Positions 38,266-52,130 of a stretch of DNA of 64,000 nt are shown here, piece after piece. Location of the stretch: assembly GCF_011074885.1 (NCBI RefSeq), contig NC_054690.1, positions 1,245,001-1,309,000 on the forward strand. Direction: 5' to 3'. The notes under the pieces were generated by a model. That model ran no database searches. It saw nothing but the letters and a program-made list of their open reading frames with translations, and was not told the DNA's origin. Position 1 is the first letter of the stretch; the number at the start of each line of letters is the position of its first letter. A program made the translations under genes and the position numbers. This stretch comes from Brettanomyces bruxellensis (lineage: Eukaryota > Ascomycota > Pichiomycetes > Pichiales > Pichiaceae).

Positions 38266-41200
38266 ATGGCCCGGAGAAAGTACGAGGAGCCGAATATTCT
38301 TCCGAATCCGGTGAAGAAAGAGCAACAAACGGCTACCAAGGCAAGTAACTTCGGTCTTGGTAATAAAAGTGGCAATGATAAAGTTTCCATGACAAAGTTG
38401 TCTGCTATGTCGCGCCGGCTGCACGAAACAGTTCTTCCGAAAAGAAGGAAAGTTGTTCGTGCGTGTGACAGATGCAGAAAGCTCAAAATTAGATGCTCCG
38501 GGGATATTCCGTGCATACATTGCACAGTTTACAGTTATGAATGCACATACAACCATCCAACAAGGACGCGGCGGAAAAACAACGGTAACGGGAGCCGGAG
38601 CGGAAGCGAAGTTGGCGGTGGGACGTCATCGCCGACGATAACGGCCTTGGCATCATCAAATCCGGAACTTTTAGCAAAGCTGAGCGATCGGCTCAAATTG
38701 TATGATGACATTTTACACAGGCTTCTTCCGGATGTGAAACTAACGGATCTGAACGATAATCCGAAGCCAATCAACCCAATGAAGTTGATGGCGGCACTCA
38801 ACAAGCTGCGGAATGAGCATTTGAGCGATTCTATAGCAGGCAGCAAGTTGATTACTGAGGCATACGAATCTCTTCCGGAGATTCCTGTACCGTATATTCC
38901 AACCGTAAAACTTCCGGGAGGACGTCCCGGAAAGAGCCCCAGCCCTGAATTAAGCTCGACAGAGGATAAAACAGGCGAAAATGCTGCCGGACTCCGCTCT
39001 ATAGCTCTTACTCCAACACAATCTTCATCCAGGGGAAATTCCGACGATAATCTGTCGTTAGGAAAGGAAATCAAGATCATTCTCCCGTCCAGAGAGGTGG
39101 CGTTGGCTCTTATTTCAAAGACTTGGGGCAGTGCGTGTGTGCTTTTCCGTTTTTACCACCGGCCGGCATTCATCGAGGATCTAAACGAGTTGTACGACTT
39201 GGATCCATCGCAGTACACAAATAAGCAGCAGAGATTTCTCCCGCTCGTGTACTCCGTGTTGGCATGCGGTGCACTTTTCTTCAAGAGTGAGGAGAGAACT
39301 TCAGGTGTTCCCACAAAGACGGCAGCCGGTTTAAGTGCGAAAGATGTCGAAGATGAGGGATACCACTATTTTATTGCAGCCCGCAAGTTGATCGACATCA
39401 CCGACACACGAGACACGTTTGGAATCCAGACGATCGTGATGCTGATAATCTTCTTGCAGTGTTCGGCAAGGCTCTCGACCTGCTACGCATATATTGGCAT
39501 TGCACTCAGGGCGGCTTTGCGTGAAGGTTTGCATCGGAAACTCGACTATCCGTTTAACCCCATCGAGCTTGAGACCCGGAAGCGGCTTTTCTGGACGTTG
39601 TACAAAATGGACATCTATGTAAACACGATGCTTGGGTTGCCAAGGACGATCAGCGAGGATGATTTCGACCAGGAGCTTCCAATTGAGTTGGATGACGAAA
39701 ACATTACTGTGACAGGTTACCGGTGGGACAGGCAGGGGTCGAGGCTTTCGAGCTCCGGAATTGCCAATGCACACACTAAGCTCATGCTGATTATGGCCCA
39801 CATAGTGGCGAAGCTGTATCCGGTGAAACAAAAACGCATGTCTGGTCTTGATGGGCAGGAAAAGCGGCATCCAGGGATGCTAGCACATGCATTATGCTCA
39901 CAGCTCGAAGAAGAACTCCAGAAATGGCTTGATGGCTTGCCTATGGAGCTCAAGCCGGGTGTCGAACCACCAAAACAGTATTTGAAAGCCAACCGGATGT
40001 TGCATGTGTCGTATCTTCACGTGAAGATCATTCTTTACCGGCCGTTCATCCACTATATCGCGGCCCAACCGACGTCAAACTCATCCTCGTCTGCGTCGGT
40101 CGCAAAAGCTCATAACTGCATAAATGTTGCACGTGTGGTTGTCAAACTGGCCCAGGATATGATTAAACGCCAGATTCTCAGCGGCTCGTATTGGTTTTCC
40201 ATCTACACCATATTCTTTTCGGTTGCCTGTCTCGTCTACTACGTGCACTATGCCCCTTCAATGCTTCCTGGGGGTGGCGTTGATCCAAACTACACAGCCG
40301 TGAAAAAAGACGCCGAGGTTGGCAAAAAGGTCTTGGACCAGTTGAAAAACAGCTCAAGTGCCGCTAGCCGAACTTACAACATCCTCAACGCCTTGTTCGA
40401 CCAGATGAATCGCCAGTCGGCGGGTTCGAACGGCCGACCGGGCTTTGTCACTCCTCAAATGGGCCGTTGGGCACAATCCAACATTCTTCAGGTTCCTGCA
40501 GATCACAAAGATGGCTCTGCCAGCTCCGCAATCGCGTCGATCGACCACAACAGCTCCCTCCCAGATACCCAAGTCAGGCACTATCGGTCCAGGCACCGGG
40601 CAAGGTACTCAAACGAGCAAATTGCTGATATTGTCAACGGAGTCAACTTTATCGATGGAGTGCCAACCGGAATCACCCTGGAGTCGTTTGATCTGCCGCA
40701 AAAGGTGCCGCATTCTTCGGCAAAGCGGGAATTGCCACTCAATGCCTCGTCACCAGCCACAAAACTGGAATCAGCTTTCGCGGTGGCGCCGTTCGAGCCA
40801 GCTGCGTCGATCGACGGATCTATTGACCCGTCGGACTCACAGTCTCTCTGCACCGACTCTCGGTATGTTCCAGGTCCGATGGATCAGCTGGACATGAAGA
40901 TTTTTGGCCGGTTTCTTCCTCCATACATGCTGGGTCCGCACGGTCACCCGGATGGTGCTTTGTTTGGCGATATAAGCGATCCAGGTATGGTTTCGAAGAA
41001 AAACGAGGCCATAGCTTCTGTCGGAGATGCTTTAAGTGGAGATCATTCGAGAGAATCCGGCATAAAAACTCCTCTTGAAAATGATGTGGGAGGTGAGATG
41101 GCGGCAATGACAGACCTCCCGGAAACATTACTTCCGTTTGGAAATCAGCAAGGCACGCTTTTTCATCAGCTAAACTCTGCAATTCCGTCTGGACTTTCGA

Positions 41201-41334
41201 CCGTGGTCCAGTCGGAGCAGGAAAGAGTGCAAGAAGGTGAGCATAGAAAGCACTCAGGTGAAGGCGATATAGGCGGAGATCTCGAGAATCTTCTTTTTAC
41301 GGATTGGAAAGCGGATGACGATGCGATATCTTAG
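38266..41334 (+). CDS. Zn2Cys6 fungal transcription factor
   Basis: A 1022-residue regulator. The zinc cluster is C67-x2-C70-x6-C77-x5-C83-x2-C86-x6-C93 with the ending CIHCTVYSYECTY and a basic linker (RTRRKN). The fungal-specific transcription-factor domain spans roughly 270-620 (FRFYHRPAFIEDL, LPLVYSVLACGALF, RKRLFWTLYKMDIY, LGLPRTISEDD). The rest is Ser/Pro-rich. The CIHCTVYSYECTY cluster type is common in fungal carbon/nitrogen regulators related to XlnR-like proteins; I cannot name the target or an exact orthologue. The ATG is at the start of a basic N-terminus; no intron is needed. It is convergent with the AZF1-like gene across 2.7 kb. Confidence 0.88.
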   Translation: MARRKYEEPNILPNPVKKEQQTATKASNFGLGNKSGNDKVSMTKLSAMSRRLHETVLPKRRKVVRACDRCRKLKIRCSGDIPCIHCTVYSYECTYNHPTRTRRKNNGNGSRSGSEVGGGTSSPTITALASSNPELLAKLSDRLKLYDDILHRLLPDVKLTDLNDNPKPINPMKLMAALNKLRNEHLSDSIAGSKLITEAYESLPEIPVPYIPTVKLPGGRPGKSPSPELSSTEDKTGENAAGLRSIALTPTQSSSRGNSDDNLSLGKEIKIILPSREVALALISKTWGSACVLFRFYHRPAFIEDLNELYDLDPSQYTNKQQRFLPLVYSVLACGALFFKSEERTSGVPTKTAAGLSAKDVEDEGYHYFIAARKLIDITDTRDTFGIQTIVMLIIFLQCSARLSTCYAYIGIALRAALREGLHRKLDYPFNPIELETRKRLFWTLYKMDIYVNTMLGLPRTISEDDFDQELPIELDDENITVTGYRWDRQGSRLSSSGIANAHTKLMLIMAHIVAKLYPVKQKRMSGLDGQEKRHPGMLAHALCSQLEEELQKWLDGLPMELKPGVEPPKQYLKANRMLHVSYLHVKIILYRPFIHYIAAQPTSNSSSSASVAKAHNCINVARVVVKLAQDMIKRQILSGSYWFSIYTIFFSVACLVYYVHYAPSMLPGGGVDPNYTAVKKDAEVGKKVLDQLKNSSSAASRTYNILNALFDQMNRQSAGSNGRPGFVTPQMGRWAQSNILQVPADHKDGSASSAIASIDHNSSLPDTQVRHYRSRHRARYSNEQIADIVNGVNFIDGVPTGITLESFDLPQKVPHSSAKRELPLNASSPATKLESAFAVAPFEPAASIDGSIDPSDSQSLCTDSRYVPGPMDQLDMKIFGRFLPPYMLGPHGHPDGALFGDISDPGMVSKKNEAIASVGDALSGDHSRESGIKTPLENDVGGEMAAMTDLPETLLPFGNQQGTLFHQLNSAIPSGLSTVVQSEQERVQEGEHRKHSGEGDIGGDLENLLFTDWKADDDAIS

Positions 41335-42199
41335 ACAGGTGGTGGGCCTGCTTTTGTAATATATAGGCTGCATGTAACTAATAGTTGGAAATTAAATTGC
41401 AGAGAAGAGATGCTGGGGTTATTTAGGTTTCTAGGCAGCAGCTAGGGGGGTTAGGGTGGGTTGAACTAACTTCAGGATGTAGAGCATTTGAAATGGATTG
41501 CATTCATTTGAAATTGGTTGTACTTATTTGAAATAGGGTTATTCATTCAACGGCTTGAGAACTCGACTATGCAAACTTTTGATCATGCGTATTCAGTTAG
41601 ACTCTTCAAGGATGGTAATGTTCATCAGCATTATGTCTTTAACTAATCATCTCCCGTGGATTAAGATAAGTTATTATAAGACCAATAGATTATCTATGCA
41701 CAACTACTCCTGGGCAGAGTCCATCATAGAGGTTTTCTGTATCGTAGAGGTTTTCTGTGTCGTATCGGTATTATAATATACATTAATACGATACTTATTA
41801 TGACAGTACCACGACAATATTTAAATTTACCAGTTGTTTTCAATTGTATTTAATGAAGTGCTGCCGAATGTACATAGAAGACCAGATCCAGATAAGTTGT
41901 ATGTAATGAATCAATTCTTGAGGTCTGCGAATACAGCTGGACAAAAAATATGCTACCGAAGCATTTTGAGTCAGTATAAATGCCCCCATAACATTTGGAG
42001 AGAGGAGATGACAAGTTATAAACACATTGCACTGGCTTCTGCTTATGCAATTGGGTATCTGTAATCTTATTGTTGGCCCAAATTATCAGTGGAATGGAGG
42101 AGCTTTGTCAGTGCATAGTGAATTGTCAACCTGTCTGCTGTTCTAAGGTACTCAGATCTAAAAAACAGAATACATCCTCAAGATCAGTGGAACCGCTTT

Positions 42200-43580
42200 T
42201 AGCCATTCTAGCATTATTCAAATAGTTACTGTGCCCTTCCAGCTGTTAGCGGAGGACTTACATTCTCAGAGGTCATCAGCGTAGTCCTTGGACATTTTTG
42301 GATGTCATATATTATTCAAATATGTAAATATTGTGATTTTCTAGGGGATTGTTGCATGCATCATGCATCTTTTAAAAGCGTTAGTCTTCACCTAGCATCT
42401 GAATCAAGCAAATATAAGCACTAAGTCCTCTTTAGGTGGAATGGATGCATATTTCTACAATCAAGTGCACTAACTTTCTATGCTTAGTGAATTGAATTCA
42501 TAATCAAACATTCATGCTTTGCTCGGGAAAACTCAGCTCTCGCTATCTCTATCAATAGAATACATTAATTCTTGCAGTCCACCTAACTACGAATAGAGCT
42601 AGTTACATGCATCCTTTAATTTGCAACCCGGACAGTGTTTTAGAAGCAGATGAGTTAGTTCTGTTTGCATATACATTATTCAAAAAGTTGATTGATGCCA
42701 TCTACTCTTGGCATATGGATAGGCATATTCAGAATCCTTAAATTCACAGTTTTTGAAACATGAAAAAGTGCATGCAATTTCAAGCGTTAGCCACTTTTAC
42801 GTTAGCATATGTTCATTCAAATAGGTTTACATTCCAAATACTCAATACTGCACAGCATTGTGAATTGGATGCATTCTGAAAGTCATTTGGGAAAGGTTCA
42901 GCACCTCATTATTCATATAGTTATTACATTTGCAAATATAAGTACAGTGAATGCATGAATTCATAGAAACAGCTTTTAATAAGGTTCAGCACTCAACTAG
43001 AGCTATCGCAATCCAAATACTCGACACCCCAAAACACAGTAAATTGCATGCAATCTCAAAGCACTTCTAATAAGGTGAATTTTCAGATAGCTTTTTCCAA
43101 TACTCAACTTCTAGAAGCAATGTAAGTGGCATGAATTCCAATCATTTGTAATAGTCCTTTACTAGTTCTTCACTATAGTTATTTGCATCTTATATGGAAC
43201 TTTGTACAAACAATGTAATTGAATACATTCCAAGGCCTACTTAAAGATGTGTTCTTCAGTAGCATTATCCTGTAGATAACTTTCCTGAAACAATGTAAGT
43301 TGGATGCAATCTAGCAGCATTTTTAATAAAGTGAATTCTTCAGATAGTCTTTTTCAGTATTCAACTACAAACTAGATGAGTTGCCTAAATTCGTAGAAAT
43401 TAGTCTTTTTACAGGTCGATTTCTTCACATAGCATCCCCAACATCCAAATTCAGCAAACATACTAAAGGGCATATGTACAGGGAAACAATTTTTAATCAA
43501 GAGAGTTCTTCACATAGCATCCAACACTCAACTTCCTACAAGCAGAGTACATTGGATATATTTCAGCATTTTAGGTGGCA
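42200..43580. repeat. Degenerate ~85-bp tandem array
   Basis: A shared anchor (variants of ATTCTTCANATAGCAT) recurs at 42728, 42812, 42896, 42984, 43079, 43166, 43252, 43336, 43421 and 43506, with spacings of 84, 84, 88, 95, 87, 86, 84, 85 and 85 bp. Earlier matches occur near 42216 and 42385. Each unit also carries GTAA-TTG-ATGCATTC-like, TTTTTAATAAGGTGAA-like and AATACTCAACT-like parts. About 11 units are clear and some 16 are likely. Divergence is high, so the array is old. No ORF runs through it, and 85 is not a multiple of three. Confidence 0.8.
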
Positions 43581-43945
43581 TAGCCTTTTAAGCAGAGGAA
43601 GGTTGAATTTAAGCTGAATATAGCCTTCAAGCTGGTATAGCTTAAGCTGAACTTGAGATAAGTATAGCCTTTAATCTGGTATAGCATTACAAGCTGAATA
43701 TAGCCTTTCAAGCTGAGTATACCTTCTTACACTGGTATTGCGTCTTAGTCTGAATTTAAGCCGAGAATAACCACTTAAAGTGGTATATCATCTACATGAT
43801 GAATCTTACAAGCTGAATATTGCCTTTTAATGTGGATATAACCTCTTAAGCTTAATTTAAGCTGAGGACAACCTTTAAGCTGAATTTAAGCTGGTATATC
43901 CTTTAAGCTGAGTTTCAGGTATATCATCTACATGATGAATCGCAC
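43581..43945. repeat. AAGCTGAATATAGCC-type short repeat family
   Basis: About 360 bp made of variants of TTTAAGCTGAATATAGCC and AAGCTGGTATAGCC at roughly 18-25 bp intervals, directly after the 85-bp array. An exact 24-bp direct repeat (43782-43805 and 43918-43941) lies inside, 136 bp apart. Non-coding as far as can be seen. Confidence 0.75.
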
Positions 43946-44049
43946 TCTAACCAGCCTCAGGAACCCATTAAAGCTCCCCCATCAAAATCTACGCGGCTAC
44001 ACCTCAGAACAAGCACATAGCAAAGTTAGCAAAATTAAATTCCAGTGGC

Positions 44050-46512
44050 TCACTTCCTGGCCGCACCAGAACCCCGCCCCCGGCCCCGGATCCCCCGATT
44101 CATGTTCTTGTACAAACCAGCAAAGTACTTCAACAGCTCGCGCTCCTCCTTCGGGAGCATCGCAATGTCTCCCGGGCCGGATAGCCGGGCCAGCTGGTCG
44201 GTCAACCGCTTGATTGCCTCCTGGTGAAACCTGTTCTGGTGCGCTTTCATGTTTCCCAACTGCGTAAAACTCTTGTTGCAGTGGTCAAAGCGGCATTTGA
44301 ACGGTTTCTGGTCCGTGTGTGTCAGCTGGTGCGATTGCAGCCCACCGAGCCGCGCAAACTTCTTGCCGCACGTTGCACACGCGTACGGCTTTTCGCCCGT
44401 GTGCACGCGCATGTGCGTGCGCAAGTTTCCACGCTGTGTGAACCGCTTTCCGCACGTGCGGCAGGGAAACGGCTTCAGTCCAATATGCGACCGAATATGA
44501 ACATCCAAATGTGTCGACTGCGTGAATTTCTTGCTGCAATACTGACATTTGAACTTCTTCTTACCCCTGATGCGTTTTTTCTCGACGCCGCCCACCAACT
44601 CTGCCATGTTCGGCAGCACGGACACCGCACCGGTGCCGGGACCTGTGTCAGGTCCTACGACAGTACCCGCACCCGCACCCCTATCTGCGCCTGCGCCCAC
44701 CGCACCTGCGCTAACTGCCTTCCCGTCCGCTGTGTCCCGCACCTCTCCCAAAATCGTTCCATCTGCCGCTTGCCGGATACTGCCCGTGATGCCTTTTTCA
44801 CGCGCCTGGATCACAAGCATGAGCTGGTCCACTTTTGTAGCGCCCACGAGCGGCCGGCCATCCTCTGTGTGCATCGCTTCCGAAGCCGGAATCAGCATGT
44901 TACGCTCTGTGCTGCCTGCACTGCCCGTGCCTGGTGCACCTCCTGCGCTATGTACGCCAGCAGCGCTACCCCTCTTCCGCCTGCGCCTCTTCTTCCGGAC
45001 CGTCGCCGGCTCCGAAACCGCGGACTTTCGCTTGCGCGGTGCAGGTGCCTGCGCGGCCGCCGCTTTCTTGATAGCCTCCTTGGCCTGGCGCCCCCACTTG
45101 CGCCCCGTATACGCCACCCCTGGCTGCAGTGGGTGCCGGAACTGCTGCGGCTGCGCAAACTGGAACTGCTGGAACTGCTGCTGCGGCAGCCGGAGAACCG
45201 GCGGCATCTGGTACACGCCGCCGCCGCGTGCTTGCTGTGCATGCTGCGCACGGGGTGAAACAGCCGCGGGGCTCCGCGACTTTACCCCCGTTTTCGCGTC
45301 ACCAGTATTTTCTGGAGGTGACGACGAATTCGACGAGCGGTTTGCTGCAGTTTTGAGCGAGTTCGAGCGCACGGAGGGTACCGAGTATACCTGCACGCCG
45401 GCAGAGTCGCATTTTGCGCCTGCCCCTGTGCTTGTGCCAGCGCCAGCGCCCGCACCCGCACCCCCTCTGCCGCCATCCGCAGCATCCTGGTACCCCATGC
45501 TGTCCAAAAACTCGCCCACACCCGCATCCCGCCGCAGCAACCTGTCAAACTCAGCGGGCGGTATGTAGCTCGGGCGGCGCACCAGCGCAGGGCCCCGCTG
45601 GTACTGCGCACCCTGTGCGCCAGCGCCATACGGGTCGAGCTGCTCGGACTGCCTCCGGTTCGCATACATGTGGTCCGGCGCATACCCCGGCAAGTAGGGG
45701 TTGTACTGGCCGGCCATTGCCGCAGCTGCAGCCGCAACTGCGCTAGGGTTGGTGCTGCCGCCGGCACTCGGCGGATAGAATATGCTGTATTCGCGCTGCA
45801 AATCCATGTATCCAAAATCCTGCGGATACTGCATATATCCCGCCGCGGCTGCGGCATTGCCGCCTGCGGGTTGCGCAACGGATGCTGGTGCTGGCGCATT
45901 CATGGCACCCATGAGGTTGACGCCAAGCGCTGCGCCGCCGTCCGCCAGCGGCACATTCATCTTTAGCGAGGAGCGCCGGCTGCCCAGCGGCAGCTGACCG
46001 TGCGCTTTCTGTGGCCGACCCACCATCTGCGCTGCCTGCTGGTAGAGAAGTTGGTTTGAATTTATTTGATTTAGCTGATTTAGTTGGTTGAGCTGGTTGA
46101 GCTGGTTGAGCTGATTGAGCTGATTGAGCTGATTCTGGTTTAGCTGATTCGTGTTTATTTGATTTAGCTGGTGCGAATTCGGCTGATTCAAGTGTAGTTG
46201 ATTTGGATTTATCTGATTTATTTGGTTTGGATTTATTTGATTCAGATTTATCTGATTGGGATTCACTTGGTTTATCTGATTCGAACTCACTTTGCGTGAA
46301 TTCACCGGATCCGACTGATTCGAACTCAACGCTTGATGACCAGAATTTATCTCTTTCATATTTGACTGACTCGTCTGATTCTGCTGATTCGAATCCACCC
46401 GTTGCATCTGCTGCTGGCCTGCCAGTCGAGGCTGTGCTTGCGAGTACAAATGTTGAATCGAACCATCGATCGAGAACCGTGGGCAAAACACTGAATCCTG
46501 CCGTGGATACAT
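44050..46512 (-). CDS. AZF1: C2H2 zinc-finger transcription factor, AZF1-like
   Basis: 820 residues from the ATG at 46512 (the frame extends 11 codons upstream without ATG). Four C2H2 fingers lie at about 656-763 (FKCQYC..., FPCRTC..., YACATC..., FKCRFDHC...), joined by TGEKPY-type linkers. The last finger reads CNKSFTQLGNMKAHQNRFH, a hallmark of S. cerevisiae Azf1, an asparagine-rich glucose- and carbon-responsive activator. The N-terminus is Asn/Gln-rich, with a long N-Q-L/I tripeptide repeat at about 70-155. Ala/Gly-rich and Pro/Gln-rich regions follow, with a basic segment (RKKRRRRKRG) near 500. The 3' two-thirds are strongly GC-rich compared with the flanks. Fingers support the identification; the rest of Azf1 is not conserved. 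Confidence 0.85.
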   Translation of the reverse strand: MYPRQDSVFCPRFSIDGSIQHLYSQAQPRLAGQQQMQRVDSNQQNQTSQSNMKEINSGHQALSSNQSDPVNSRKVSSNQINQVNPNQINLNQINPNQINQINPNQLHLNQPNSHQLNQINTNQLNQNQLNQLNQLNQLNQLNQLNQLNQINSNQLLYQQAAQMVGRPQKAHGQLPLGSRRSSLKMNVPLADGGAALGVNLMGAMNAPAPASVAQPAGGNAAAAAGYMQYPQDFGYMDLQREYSIFYPPSAGGSTNPSAVAAAAAAMAGQYNPYLPGYAPDHMYANRRQSEQLDPYGAGAQGAQYQRGPALVRRPSYIPPAEFDRLLRRDAGVGEFLDSMGYQDAADGGRGGAGAGAGAGTSTGAGAKCDSAGVQVYSVPSVRSNSLKTAANRSSNSSSPPENTGDAKTGVKSRSPAAVSPRAQHAQQARGGGVYQMPPVLRLPQQQFQQFQFAQPQQFRHPLQPGVAYTGRKWGRQAKEAIKKAAAAQAPAPRKRKSAVSEPATVRKKRRRRKRGSAAGVHSAGGAPGTGSAGSTERNMLIPASEAMHTEDGRPLVGATKVDQLMLVIQAREKGITGSIRQAADGTILGEVRDTADGKAVSAGAVGAGADRGAGAGTVVGPDTGPGTGAVSVLPNMAELVGGVEKKRIRGKKKFKCQYCSKKFTQSTHLDVHIRSHIGLKPFPCRTCGKRFTQRGNLRTHMRVHTGEKPYACATCGKKFARLGGLQSHQLTHTDQKPFKCRFDHCNKSFTQLGNMKAHQNRFHQEAIKRLTDQLARLSGPGDIAMLPKEERELLKYFAGLYKNMNRGIRGRGRGSGAARK

Positions 46513-48193
46513 TTTTTTTACACTTTCTCCAGGTCTAACTTTCAATTGTCTTACCTGTTTCTTGCTCTGTAAACGAGCTGCTTTTCGTTATTTCCAGACT
46601 TGAAAAAACCGACGAGGAAACCAAGGATCGAACGGCGAAAATCCGCTCGTGAAGGAAAAGAAAAGAGAAACGGAAGCAGGAGGCGAAAAAAAGAAACGAC
46701 AAAAACAGCCAACTGCGCGACCGTCGATAACACTATGCTGTCTCTATTTTTTGTTTCACCTTTTTTTTTTTGCTCTCACTTCACAAAGCAAAAAAAAATG
46801 TATGTATGTTGCTCTCTAAGCTAAGTCAGAAATCCCCTTTATACGTGTAATGTTGTCCACTTTGCTACCGGTATCGAGTTGGTAATACTGGCTTAATTCG
46901 GCCTTTATTCTGGGCTCTGCAATAAATTGATGCTAAAGAACAATGTTTTGCAAATCTGACTTTGTCTATGGCTCAGCTTTCCAACCAAACTCAACTTTTC
47001 TTTTTCTCACTGACGTATTTTTTATCGCGGGCACCTTCTATTTTTTGGTTTCGTCTTTCCTTTTAACCCGAATGGCCCACTAAAAAATTCCTCGCAATTG
47101 TCCTATTGCCAACCACCCGATTCAACTTTAGACCAGGGTAACGCCGTATTATGTAAGCACTGCAGACTCCCACTGCTTAAATATGGATCACTATACTATA
47201 ATCCCTGTTCTTAGGGCAGAACCACTTCCCTATATATGGGACTCACTTAGTTGACTGATTCTCTGTATATAATCAGATCTCGGTAATCAATCGGCTTGAT
47301 TGATGTTTTGCTCCCTTATGCCTTTTTGTTGTGTTGGCTTAACTTTATTTCTTTTCTTTGACACTGGAATGCTCAATTCCTTTCACCGATATCCTAATGT
47401 TGCTCGTGAGGAATTTATCCCTTTAAATGATTGAATTAAATAGATCAAAGTGCCAAACTAAACACGTAAAGTGAGATGTTAAGGTTAGAAAAGTGTTTGT
47501 ATCTGCAAAGGGGATAAAGAATCCTTAACAGCCAAAATAAAATAAAATACCACTCGCTCTCCCTTCTCTTTTGTGCTACGTCCCATCCCTCCACCAAGAA
47601 AAAGAAACGACCCTATTAAAAAAGAAACGATATAGCGTCGATCGACCTCTTCTTTTTGAGGGGGTGGTCCTATTTGCAAATTGACCATAGTCACAGTATT
47701 ACTTTTAACCTGAAGTAGTATGATCAAAGAAATATTTGTATCAGATAAAACTCTATTCTACAAAATTGTGCAATTTCGCAAACCTTGAATTTACTTATTT
47801 ATTGCTTTATAGCTCCTTACTTCAAAGTGGTTTGTTCGTGTTATGAGGTATGAAAATACCAATAAAGAGTTTAAGGGTCAATCTGCTTTCAAGGGTTATT
47901 TATTTGCATTCAACAGCTTTTTACATCCTTCCGGATATTAACTTGTCACAAATTTATTTATCGCCTTCTCAAACTATCTGACATATGGTACTGAAGTACT
48001 TGAATACTTAATCCTGGAAAATACTGAAATCCAATTTTTACATCGCGAGGTGAAAAAAAAAAAAAAAAAAAATTTTAACTATCAAATGCAATCCACACAC
48101 AATTGAACACAAGTTAAAGTTCACCAGGAAAGCTCATCTATATTGATTAGGAGAGCTTTATACTCATATTTTGGAGTATTGCACATAGCAAGA
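46513..48193. other. Divergent promoter region AZF1-like / RPC19
   Basis: About 1.7 kb. It contains T/A tracts (46759-46770, 46789-46798), TATA-like sequences near 47231 and 47265, and an A19-like run near 48052-48071 about 120 bp upstream of RPC19. ORFs at 46551-46824 and 47485-47727 are low complexity. No gene recognised. Confidence 0.55.
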
Positions 48194-48628
48194 ATGAGTG
48201 AAAAGGAACAGGAAAAAGATAATGTTGCAAGCGTAGAAGAGGACGAAAAGAAGCAGGAAGATACTGAAAACAAAGATGAAGATGCTGAAATGGAGGACGA
48301 TAACTTAGATTATGAGAAGATAAAGATGCTTCCGGGATCCTCAGAGGATGGAACCATTGCAGCATTTCAGATCATAGATGAAGATCACACATTAGGAAAC
48401 GCTTTGCGGTATATGATTATGAAAAACCCAGAAGTGGAATTTTGCGGTTATTCGATACCACATCCATCGGAGAATAAGATGAATATTCGTATCCAGACAT
48501 ATGGCGAACAAACAGCTGTTGATGCTTTTCATAAAGGTCTGGATGATCTTTCAAAATTGTGCTCATTTATAGAAGACACATTCATGGAAAAGGTGAATGC
48601 AAAGGATTACACTACTGAGGAGCCTTGA
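48194..48628 (+). CDS. RPC19: RNA polymerase I/III shared subunit AC19 (Rpc19)
   Basis: 144 residues from the ATG at 48194; the open frame upstream has no ATG. An acidic N-terminus (about 1-45) is followed by the alpha-like dimerisation domain, with EDGTIAAFQI, EDHTLGNALRYMIMKNPEVEFCGYS (split by segment) and NIRIQTYGEQTAVDA. These are near-identical to yeast Rpc19 (142 residues), which pairs with Rpc40 in Pol I and Pol III assembly. Identification is secure. Confidence 0.96.
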   Translation: MSEKEQEKDNVASVEEDEKKQEDTENKDEDAEMEDDNLDYEKIKMLPGSSEDGTIAAFQIIDEDHTLGNALRYMIMKNPEVEFCGYSIPHPSENKMNIRIQTYGEQTAVDAFHKGLDDLSKLCSFIEDTFMEKVNAKDYTTEEP

Positions 48629-52032
<3,404 letters not shown>

Positions 52033-52130
52033 AGTCTTTTGGGCTTTTTAATATTTGTTTTTTTCTTTCTTAATGTAAAATGTTTTAATATTGACAGGAT
52101 GTACATACATAAAAAATTGGGCTGGAAGTC

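Larger units (their letters stand above)
41335..44049. other. Long convergent intergenic region dominated by decayed repeats
   Basis: 2.7 kb between two genes that both end here. The left 0.8 kb is AT-rich, with three spaced TTTGAAAT copies near 41488-41536 and small ORFs (41555-41776, 41834-42064) lacking motifs. The rest holds an ~85-bp degenerate array and a second short repeat family, annotated separately. Confidence 0.7.

Noticed and set aside
41834..42064. 76-codon plus-strand ORF in the convergent gap
   Set aside because: Overlapped by minus ORFs in the same place, no motif, and next to decayed repeats.
44224..45568. Long plus-strand ORFs (344 and 339 codons) opposite the AZF1-like gene
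   Set aside because: They overlap each other in different frames, are Pro/Ala/Cys/Arg-rich, and arise from GC-rich codons of the zinc-finger gene, which has clear fingers on the minus strand.
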